Below, piece by piece: positions 55,677 to 64,000 of a stretch of DNA of 64,000 bases. Position numbers and translations under genes: made by a program. The notes beneath the pieces were generated by a model that ran no database searches, was not told the DNA's origin, and worked only from the letters and a program-made list of their open reading frames with translations. Numbering within the stretch: the first letter of the stretch is position 1; each line of letters opens with the position of its first letter. The DNA is from Atkinsonella hypoxylon (taxonomy: Eukaryota > Ascomycota > Sordariomycetes > Hypocreales > Clavicipitaceae): contig JFHB01000035.1 in assembly GCA_000729835.1 (NCBI GenBank), positions 62,001 to 126,000 on the forward strand. The letters are read 5' to 3'.

Positions 55677-57697
55677 TCGCCAGGTAAAGGACTTGTCAGA
55701 GGATGAGGTGGACGACGTTGCCTATCAAAAACTCACGTGTAAGTCTATAAACTTTGACGCTATCCAGCCAGAGATTTGACATATACTTGCCCGTATGGGA
55801 TGAAAGACTTACGGAACGCACTAAGGATGGCGGGGAAGATGGCTTTGATATAAAGCCGTTTTCTGCTGAATTGGCTACACAGCAAGCAATATGAGCCATG
55901 GCATTGGCAAGTTGAATCAATTGATGGAACAAACACACTAGTCGAAATGAATGACAAGACTTTTTCAAAGAATCTCAAATCCTCAAAGACTTAGATGAGT
56001 TTAACAAAGAGGCTTGACTAAGTGCAGGGCAAAGTCGTCCAACACCGAAATCGAGCGGTTGTCTGGGCCATGATGAAGAACACGGCATCCAAGTATATTA
56101 TATCTGTTCAAGGCCGCGGCCGTTGTCCACTCACCCACCCACGGCTGTAGTGTCCTCGATGGGGATGAAAGTGAAGATCCACCATCCATGGTAGAGGGTG
56201 CCCACCATCAGGATCGGAAACCGTGCTCCATCAATGAACGTCCGAGGGTCAAAGTCATCGAGAAGCATGCTCAGGCCCGAATCTGAGACGAGGGTTGCTT
56301 TGGTATGGAATAGGCACCCGGGGGATAGGCTAGATAGAGAGTACTTGCCAGGAGGTGGGGCGACAGGTTCATGATGCAAAAAGCCACGACGCACGACGCT
56401 ACGGGACCCGGAACCCTGGACGACTGGAGCTTGGCAAGGGGAGTCATTGTGGATTTCTCGGCAGGACCTTGACATTGGCAGATTCGAGCAAGTCCTCCGT
56501 ACGGCGGCGCGAGTAGAGCTGTACGTCCTGAGAGGCGGACACAACCTCAGCTGGGAAGAGGGCAGCACATTGGTGTTTGAAACGAGCGGCAGGCGTTTTG
56601 GCCGCGGGCCATGTCCATCCACGATGACCGAGCCAGCGTCGAAAGGCGACTAGGGGCGACAGCTGACAGAGAAACAAGGAGCAGCTTAGGAGGCTGGGTC
56701 AGGTTGGAGCCGAACAGATTCTGCCCCTGGCGACCCGTTTTGTTCCCCCTAGCCTAGCGGCCAGGAATGCCGCAGACCTGAAAAGAGGAGAAGGCTTTGC
56801 GGCGGCCAAGTCTCAATCAAGTCTCCGTCTCCACCACGGCGACATTTGCGCCAACAAGGGAGACAAGGGAGACAAACAGCGTAGGAGATCCCTGCCCACC
56901 GATTAATTGTCTCACGACCAGGTCTTTGCTCCGTGCCTCTGTATATTCTCCGCATGCGATGTGTCTCGCACTATTAGTTGGCCGACGATGGCTTCTCGAG
57001 GGAAGAAGCGCAGGCGGTCTCTGAACCTTGCGGGGTGATGGAAAACCATCTTCTACCGAACTGATATCTGAGGTCCGCGACTCTCGATGCTCGGAAACGA
57101 TGAATGGCCATGCTTTGCTTTCCAAAAGCATTGAAGCGTCAAAGTTGGGCATCTTTGTCAGCGTCGGAGTTCTGGTGATTGCAAGTCAGTACAAAGGAGC
57201 ACACAATAGCCGAACCGAAACCATGGACTGCAACTGTTGCACATCACCACTATCGGGTACTTTTGTGAAGGGCGCAACGGCACGACGGCGCGACGGCTCC
57301 AAGGAAATAAAGCTGGTGTCCGATCGGCAGCGTTCATAATGAAGCGTCGTGTGCTGGGATGGGAGCAAAGCTGGGCACTTGCAGGGAGCAGGTGGCGGTG
57401 CTGCTACTTCTTAGCAGCAGTTAGATTCAGAGAGTGTAAAGTACCTATATCAATATTGGTTTAATAATAGATAAGCTTTGTGCCGGTTACATGGATCAGC
57501 TGGTTATCGATTAGAGTGGATCTTGTGTTATGACCTTCTCACCCCAGAGATGCAGTGGACGTGATTGAAATGGTATGCGGGGATTAATGCACGGTACGGT
57601 AGCATACCCACGTCGCCACCCCTGTCATGCCCTACCCTAGCACTCGGGTGAAAATTTAACATGACAGGTCTCCCAACCCATTGCCCTCAAACCCCTT
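55677..57697. other. Gene-poor stretch, about 2 kb
   Basis: It includes the Uds1 promoter. Overlapping frames up to 163 codons on both strands (for example minus 56131-56622) start with GTG or lack motifs; I do not support any as a gene. Confidence 0.4.
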
Positions 57698-57722
57698 AGT
57701 AGGTACCTAGGTACCTAGGTAA
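57698..57722. repeat. TACCTAGG tandem motif
   Basis: Three overlapping copies of the 8-base palindromic unit give AGTAGGTACCTAGGTACC and onward. Related words occur at about 46950. Runs of this motif are frequent in some hypocrealean genomes, to my knowledge, though their role is unclear. Confidence 0.75.
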
Positions 57723-57758
57723 CTTACCAGTTGCTAGTTTGCCAGTTGCGGGCTAGCT

Positions 57759-57810
57759 GCCAGGTGCCAGTGCCAGGTGCAAGTGCCAGGTGCAAGTGCC
57801 AGGTGCCAGA
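57759..57810. repeat. Four tandem copies of a 13-bp unit
   Basis: Units at 57759, 57772, 57785 and 57798 read GCCAGGTG(C)(C/A)AG(T/A); the middle two are identical (GCCAGGTGCAAGT). Just upstream, looser copies appear as GCCAGTTGC. Confidence 0.9.
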
Positions 57811-57969
57811 CGGCCCTTGCTACCCCCGAACAATGTGGAACATCCCGAATTCTTAACCGTTGAATGACATGCTTGCCAACCATCATTTTCGACTCAGAAC
57901 GCCGCTCGATACCGAATGTCTCGTCTCCATTTTTGAGAACACGTCCTCCGTCTGGAAAACACTAACCCG

Positions 57970-58578
57970 TCAACCTGTCAAGTGATTCAGCCGGCAAGGA
58001 ACAAAGTTTGAAGAACAGATTTCTATGTTTGCGGATGATACCGCTGGCGTCTCACGGCAATAATCACGCTCTCTAAACAGACACGTTTGACCCGTTCCAA
58101 TCGAACCGTCGGTCGTCGTAAACAGCTTTGCGTCTGCCGACATTCCGGGGTAGGCTGGGCAAAAAGCAAATATAAAAATGAATATCAGACCCAAGAAGCT
58201 CGTCAACTGCAGGACACGAATCACTAGCTCCTCTTTTTTTTTGTTTTTTTTTGCTGCCCTAGTCATATCATCCAGATGCCTTACTGAATCCGGATTGTCC
58301 TCCGCTGTCGCCAAGTCAGTGCACCATGCACGGAGGCGCAAAGCCGGACATCCATTGCCGAAGGGATGGATGTGGCGGAGGGCGGCTATCTGATACTCAG
58401 GAGCAAGACGCGCGAGATGGTGCTTCCAGTCGGCGATTCTTTTGTGTAGAAGGTATTGCCCTGGCTTCCGGACATTGTCAACCAAGATGCCTTGACGATG
58501 TAACTGATGCGAGCTTTCCTGATAGGAACTAGAGGCCAGATCCTTGTATGGGTCGTAAAGTCCTTGAAGATCAGACAC
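57970..58578 (-). other. 202-codon open frame with one hydrophobic segment, coding status unclear
   Basis: The frame begins with GTG and has a stop eight codons upstream, so no ATG starts the full frame. It contains a basic-then-hydrophobic segment (KKNKKKEELVIRV then LGLIFIFIFAFC) that would make one membrane helix. It may be an internal exon, or chance. I do not recognise it. Confidence 0.2.
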
Positions 58579-60849
58579 AGTAGACTTAAAGACAGATCAT
58601 TTTAGGTCCCGTGATGGCCTAGAACCTTCCTCCGAGAACCTCGTTTAAGCAGTAAACTTGGGCTAGAGCAAGACGATGGCTATGACATGGTCCATCCCCG
58701 GCATATTACACGTCAGGCGACATCCTGGTCCCTGGTTCAGCTTAAATGCTTTTTGCGGCTCTACACTTCTGAGGGAACTGAATCAGATGCGAAGGGACAG
58801 TCATGTCCGTCTATAAGCTGACGCCGATTGTTGTAGTGAGTGTCGTTACGATACCTAGACACGACCTGATGATGGATGTTTCATCTTCTGTCACATCTCA
58901 ATCGCAATAATACCGGCTAGGCCACCGGAATATGGTCCGCGCCGTCCTGTAACATGCCCATAACTATATTATAGGTGAGATAGATGTTCCCTCTCCCGCC
59001 CTTCTATCTCCTTTTTTTTTTTATCACAGTGTGAACTCTTGTCGTGCCGTTTCAACCCAATTACAAGACAACGGACGCGTATCGCCCTAATACAATAACG
59101 AGGATGCTCCATAGTTATACGCTCAGGTTCATCAGTTCAGTCCCGAGAACTAGGTTCGCTTACTATTACTATTTCGTCGCCATGCCCGTCTTTGGCTGCA
59201 TTCCGTGTTGTGCATCCGCCGATGGAGCATGAGGTCCACAGTACATCGATCTCGGAGATTGATCAAGTAACGTAAACCCTTTTAGACTGATACAGATTCC
59301 GCGGATTCCGGAAATCATGTTGTCTCCTTTGCTACATTACGTTGGAAACATAGGGTGCATTTATTCAGTTCTCATGAAGGTAGTATATCGGCCTGGTTCA
59401 TCCTGCGGGCAAGTCGCTAGGCCAAACAAGATTCCTGGCGCGCAGAATTCGACGACGCCCTTTTTCCCCTGATGAACTCGGATCGTATGGAGCTTGGAAC
59501 TCGCATGAGTGGCTCATCCAGGGCCGCTCGGACGGTAAGCTATGCCTGCCGGAGACTAGACACTCGACCAGGCTCGTAAATGTTGCATGAGTTAGAACGT
59601 TGTCAAGAATGCACAGATATTACCAAGGCCAGTTGGGATTACTTGTCCGTACGGAGTAGCGTGGTCGATGTAACGACTTTCGGCCGTGTTAATTAGTAAC
59701 TTTAAGATCGTGGGGGGCTATTCTATGAACTCCATAGACGAACTTCCTCAGCAAGGACATAGGCTTGGTTTCATTGTGCTGCGAAATCCGGAGGCGGTGA
59801 CCTGGCGACAACCCGTCTTGACAAGTCAGAGGCCAGCGACCGACATATGAAGTCTGACTTGGTGAGATGTAATGTTGCCGTGTCGAGTGGATCGCGCCAA
59901 GTGAAGACAGGCCACGAGCTCAAGAAGGCAAGGTGAAGAGTTTTGCTGTCAGAGTGCCATCATGAACTTCGTTTAACCTCCTCTCCGCGCCTAGGAGCGA
60001 ATCTTCAGTCAGAACTCGGTCATCTACGCTGCGAGAAGCACGGACTATCCATCACATGACATTGTGTCACATAATTTTCCCAAAGAGTAGCGACGGCATA
60101 ACCACGGCCACAGACATGTCGATTGGAGTGGCTTGCCGATGATCTCATACCCATACACGATGACTCGAGTGAGCACCGTTTGATTTTTGATATTTTTCGC
60201 TCGACGGCATGCCGATTGAGCAGCAGCTTGACGGCCTTATGTTTCTCTGCATGAACCAGCATGGAGCGGTACCGTGCTTCCCACCTCGCGGCTTAGCGTC
60301 AGCGTCTCGACACTGCGGTTTTGTGCTTAACCCCGTGTGATGCAAGATAAAGCAAAAGTGGTTCTTCCCATAAGCTGTCCTTCCAACACATGACTTTTCC
60401 CGGGCAATAGAGGCTACAGCGAATTCTATAAAAACCCTATGTAGTAGTATCCTAGTAAGGGAGCTTTGTCCCAGATAATTAGTACGCTTGCTACCTAGCG
60501 AGCGACATGTTCGCGTACCTTTCAGATGCTGATGAACCCGATGCACCTGGGCGCCTCGGGATATCATTTTAACGAAAAGCCCAACCGCCCGTGTCGAGAA
60601 TCTCTTCTATCGACTACCGATTGGTGGTATGTTTGTCGGCCGGGCTGCTTTGATCTTGGACTAAGTGTTAGAAGAACATTCAATCAGAATATGCAGACGC
60701 AGTACTGAAGCAGACAGGAACCCAACTTGTAGACAACCTTGGTCGCAAAATAGGTGCTGGCTTGGCATCTCTATTCTTGCTTAAGCTATGTTTCCGAGGC
60801 AAGCCTCAGAGAGTTTGGAGTGGGCAAGGGGTGTCTGGGCCATTGGAGC
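58579..60849. other. Gene-poor stretch, about 2.3 kb
   Basis: No frame with family features on either strand. A T-run (about 59011-59021) and short frames only. No tRNA or repeat recognised. Confidence 0.4.
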
Positions 60850-61560
60850 CCATAAGTAGATGAATCCTTAAAATAAGAAGACATAGAAGCTTAACTGGCT
60901 ATGCCCTAAATGATGACCTGAATGTTATGCCATGTCATATTGCCCGCAAGCATATAATATCTTTTAACACGGTACTATAGAGAATTGCGTAAAAGCGACT
61001 CGGATACCTACTTATGCCTATTGACCCTGACTTCGTTAAAAAGTATTACCTAGAAGGCGATCATCGTGAGGCCGTATAAAGCTATGGTATGTTAATGTTC
61101 ATCTCTCTTCGGCCAATACTTAAAGACTTCCAGTTGAGAACGAGACGCTACTAGCAGGACAAATTTAACAATGGCGAGAGGTCGTTATGGAATTGAGTTC
61201 GAGGGTGACGTAGACTATCCGGATGAAATTTGGAGAGTAAACTGAGGAGAATGTCATTCGGAATCAAATAGTGATATAGCTAAATATCTAGCGTATTGCA
61301 ATACCAGCAGCTACTGCTTCTTTCTTAGTGATTTTAACCGCAACTTAAGTCCTTTATTTACTAGTAAATCTAAATCTAGGGACAATTTATAAGCGGATAT
61401 ATCTAAGTTATAAGAATGCGATTTATAAGAACGTATATATAGTGCAGAGACTGTTTCCTAGCTGGTGCTAGGAATGTCCTTACTAGAAGCCTCTTTTACT
61501 AGAATAAGACCTAGACTATTAAGTAATATAGAGGACTGCCCCTTTACTAACTGATTTACT
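60850..61560. other. AT-rich decayed tract
   Basis: The tract is markedly AT-rich with many TAAG, CTAG and TATA words and frequent stops in all frames. Short protein-like pieces remain, such as MPIDPDFVKKYYLEGDH near 61014 and MARGRYGIEFEGDVDYP near 61171. This resembles sequence eroded by repeat-induced point mutation, but no element ends are visible. Confidence 0.45.
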
Positions 61561-61943
61561 TGCTCTATAGCCACATTGCATTGTCGCTTCGCCATTCCCT
61601 AGCATTGTAGAATGTAGAAGCACCCTATTGAAATTTGTCCGCATTACTGGTCAGCCCCTAAGTCTTAATTTGCGTTGTCATAAAGCCAGGCTCCCCGCTT
61701 AGACTTCGAGGCGGGATTAGGTGGCAGGTAAACATCTTCAACTGGCCTCCTTAACATATAGTAGAGATAGTGTATGCTTTATTATCATACTCAACCGCTG
61801 GACGGTCATATGATTGTAAACTCTGCATCCCCCTTCGCCCCCAAGGCTCCGTTATAACAAGACTGCCTGGCCGCAACTGAAAGGGTCACCGTCTGATGAT
61901 CAACCGATTTAAGATTTAACTTAGAGTCAATCAGCTCTAGCGT

Positions 61944-62225
61944 GTGACTTGCCGGACAGTCGCACCTGAGATTAAGTTTGACCAAGTCACCACGAAGGGG
62001 AGCTGGGTTGGTCAGGGAAGCACAGCACATATCGAGCTCCTTCCTTCCGGCTTTATTGTCAAGTACCCGAAATCGAATCCTTATTGCACAGAAGTTGATT
62101 GCGGAAACGAAGCATCCAACTTGGTACAGCGGGCCCCACAGACCGAGATGAAGATGATCCGGCCATTTGTTATGCTTGATCGCCCCCGCAAACACTCTTA
62201 TGAAGGACGCCAACATCCGGGATAA
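61944..62225 (+). pseudogene. Truncated protein-kinase-like N-lobe fragment
   Basis: The open frame reads GSWVGQGSTAHIELLPSGF then IVKYPKSNPYC and a NEAS segment. This looks like the Gly-rich loop (GQGST), a beta strand with the conserved Lys (VKYP) and a start of the helix-C region (NEAS) of fungal stand-alone kinase-like proteins. Homology then stops: the next residues are unlike a kinase and TAA follows. No downstream exon with catalytic loop motifs was found, and the flanks are AT-rich or structureless. I read it as a truncated remnant. Confidence 0.4.
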
Positions 62226-62972
62226 ACTTGCAGCGGAGAAGCGGGATAATCGCCCACAGCCCTCCGTGTAATCATGTTTCAGCATCCCTACATGCGGCTC
62301 ACAGAAAGTAGGAGTACTGTTAATATTCGGAGTCTGCGGTGTACAACTATGCCCATAACAAGGCAGCTAGTTGTACGTAACGAGAGGAATTAATTCCTAC
62401 ACTCCCTCACAGAAAATAGACACAGAGTCATCGACCTAGCCCCTCACAAAAAATGCCGCCATCAATTTGATCCATTTACAGCTTACTAGATTCCCTTTGG
62501 TTTGCTTGGAACTCGATTTTTTTGCAAAGCGGCTCGGCGGGCAGGTTGACGATGCCTCAAGCACGTCTTGTGAGAAACAAAGGCTGTGGGCGAGGGGATG
62601 GAAGACGGTCTAAGATCAAAATCACTCCCCATTTTTGTTTAACACTATTCGTTGAATACCGAAAAGGGAGTTCCGATCTGTGGAGTCAGACAGATAGTAA
62701 GTCTCAGTATCAACAAATCTGACATCATACATGCACCAACTGTGTAAGGAAACACAGTGATGCATCTCTATCTAGCTACAGCGAGGCGTTCTTGAACAGT
62801 ACGCCATTGGCAACCGACCATCAACCATATTTGCCATTCTCCTTGCTGTCAACTTGAGCCGTGAACGAGGCCGGAATACGGCGTTGTCGTAGCTGGCACT
62901 GGCAAGAGTATCTGAGCTGTGTTGGCGGCGGGAGAAGGTACCTCGAATTGGTTGTAAAATATGGATGGCTCC

Positions 62973-62979
62973 GATATAA
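62973..62979 (+). promoter_or_regulatory. TATA box candidate (ATATAAAAG)
   Basis: A good TATA element lies about 155 bp before an ATG at 63128. Between them is a pyrimidine-rich leader (CCTTTCCCTCTC, CCTCTCACTC), as in expressed fungal genes. Confidence 0.4.
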
Positions 62980-63127
62980 AAGGCAGCCATCCTTCTCAGT
63001 TTTTAAATATATACTTACCATGCTTCCACATTACCTTTCCCTCTCGATAACTACCGTAACTATTCGTGTATACCATCCTCTCACTCAACAATAAAGACAA
63101 CCACCCCTTTTGACTGTATCTATTGCC

Positions 63128-63337
63128 ATGCTCTCTGCTGGTGCAATGGCGAACGTGGCCGCAATCAGCGGGGTATGATAAGACTATGAATCAATCTGTG
63201 CAGGAAAGTAAACTGACTATGTATGCTAGAAATGTGTCAGTCGTAGGCGCAACGATCAAAAGTCGGGAACCTGCTTGGTACCCGATAAGGACAAAAGACC
63301 AAGTCCACACCTTGTGCCTCTGACCATGATAAGTTGA
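63128..63337 (+). CDS. Candidate two-exon mini-gene, 50 aa
   Basis: Exons 63128-63172 and 63230-63337 join in phase 0 across a 57-nt intron with GTATGA donor, CTGAC branch site and CTAG acceptor. The N-terminus (MLSAGAMANVAAISG) is weakly hydrophobic, followed by a basic, two-cysteine peptide (KCVSRRRNDQKSGTC). The TATA element and pyrimidine-rich leader upstream support transcription. It is short, unrecognised, and could be chance. Confidence 0.25.
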
Positions 63338-63691
63338 CAGAGCCAGAGAGGTTGAAATTAGATACTAACTTGGGATACTGTTAGCGTCCTGGTGATGGAG
63401 CGACATGACTGCTCCTGGTTGTCTGGATACGCCAAGTATTTAAAAGAGTATGTTAACTGGGCCTATTGGGCGACGGAACTCCAGGATCGTTTGAAATTTG
63501 AGCTCTGTATTTTGGTTAAGTTCTCCTACATTGTGCAGTTCACCACTCACCTCACTGCGCGCTTCTGAAACTGAACAGCCGTTGACCATGTACACAGTTT
63601 GAAGTGGAGAACCGAGCAAGGTTCATTTGTTCTCTATAGACGATTCTACTTTGATCTCGTGCAATGCTTGATCGTCGGTAAGGGAAGTGCC

Positions 63692-64000
63692 TTATGCGTT
63701 GACCTCATTTCCGTCCAGAAGCGTCTTCACCAACTTGCGCCTCGCAGCCATATTTTGCTCGCGATATACCTCTTTGACTCTGGCTTCCTCCTCTCCACCC
63801 CTCCACGTTCTCCCATGTAGATGCTTCAGGCATGGGACTTCGCCATTCTCAGGGTTGAACTGCCAAGTTGCCCACTTGGTCCACTGCCGCTCTTTCATTT
63901 GGTTCCTTGCTCTTTGCCCAATTTTATCTTCAATGAAGGCACCGCGCATCATGGCCAGTCTGCTCGGAAAAACCCGCCGCAGGTAATGCTCGGTTGAAGC
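63692..64000 (-). CDS. Partial 3' end of an unknown gene leaving the window
   Basis: On the minus strand the frame is open from base 64000 to the stop at 63692, with no stop before the edge, so the ATG at 63952 need not be the start. The peptide is charged and Trp-rich: EHYLRRVFPSRLAMMRGAF, then ERQWTKWATWQFNPENGE, then a helical basic end (NMAARRKLVKTLLDG). Codon use looks coding. I cannot name the family. Confidence 0.45.
   Translation of the reverse strand, partial: ASTEHYLRRVFPSRLAMMRGAFIEDKIGQRARNQMKERQWTKWATWQFNPENGEVPCLKHLHGRTWRGGEEEARVKEVYREQNMAARRKLVKTLLDGNEVNA

Noticed and set aside
56131..56622. Minus-strand 163-codon frame upstream of Uds1
   Set aside because: It starts with GTG, has no recognised motif, and overlaps other chance frames.
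60145..60567. Minus-strand 140-codon frame in the right-hand gene desert
   Set aside because: Its first codon is not ATG, the composition is unstructured, and no motif is visible.

Overview
The window is nuclear DNA from a filamentous ascomycete, most likely a Sordariomycete of hypocrealean type. The evidence is short spliceosomal introns (about 57-160 nt, GTANGT donors, CTAAC/CTGAC-like branch sites), fungus-specific families (SUR7/PalI, Uds1, OTT_1508-like deaminase, Mit1-like remodeller, DUF1365) and copies of the TACCTAGG motif. Assignment below class level is inference. I found no operons, CRISPR arrays, rRNA genes or convincing tRNA genes.

Region 1-8 kb: a SUR7/PalI-type membrane protein converges on a secreted PLC-like phosphodiesterase, whose upstream region holds nested tandem duplications and a perfect 28-bp palindrome. 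COP9 signalosome subunit 3 follows, with a GC-AG intron. Region 8-16 kb: a 1430-residue Mit1/CHD-type chromatin remodeller in four exons, a small unknown protein, and the divergent mitochondrial rRNA methyltransferase MRM1. Region 16-24 kb: two predicted GPI-anchored Cys-rich surface proteins, a GFA-family protein and a DUF1365 membrane protein. Region 23.6-24.7 kb is a mobile-element scar: a GGGTACCCGC inverted repeat, an AT-rich tract, and a 441-bp element with 43-bp inverted ends and a zinc-ribbon remnant resembling a piggyBac transposase tail.

Region 25-33 kb holds housekeeping genes: MBF1, a conserved hypothetical, a possible gene relic, epsilon-COP (SEC28), ribosomal protein eL42, a 2H phosphoesterase and ureidoglycolate lyase. 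Region 35-48 kb holds a secreted-DOMON/cytochrome b561 protein, a second PLC-like phosphodiesterase, an OTT_1508-type putative deaminase divergent from a membrane J-domain protein, an MFS transporter and SUB1/PC4. Region 48-56 kb holds a PXA/PX/C-nexin sorting nexin and a Uds1 coiled-coil protein, convergent across 1.5 kb.

From 55.7 kb to the right edge the sequence is gene-poor: short tandem repeats, an AT-rich decayed tract (about 60.85-61.56 kb), a truncated kinase-like fragment, one candidate two-exon mini-gene, and the 3' end of a minus-strand gene leaving the window at 64000.

The genes do not form one pathway. Themes are transcription and chromatin (Mit1-like, MBF1, SUB1, CSN3), membrane traffic and cortex (SEC28, sorting nexin, SUR7-like, Uds1) and the cell surface (two GPI proteins, two PLC-like enzymes, DOMON-b561). 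The least characterised candidates are the deaminase-like protein, the multi-module Cys-rich surface protein and the deleted transposon. Splice sites were placed by eye from consensus, phase and family continuity.
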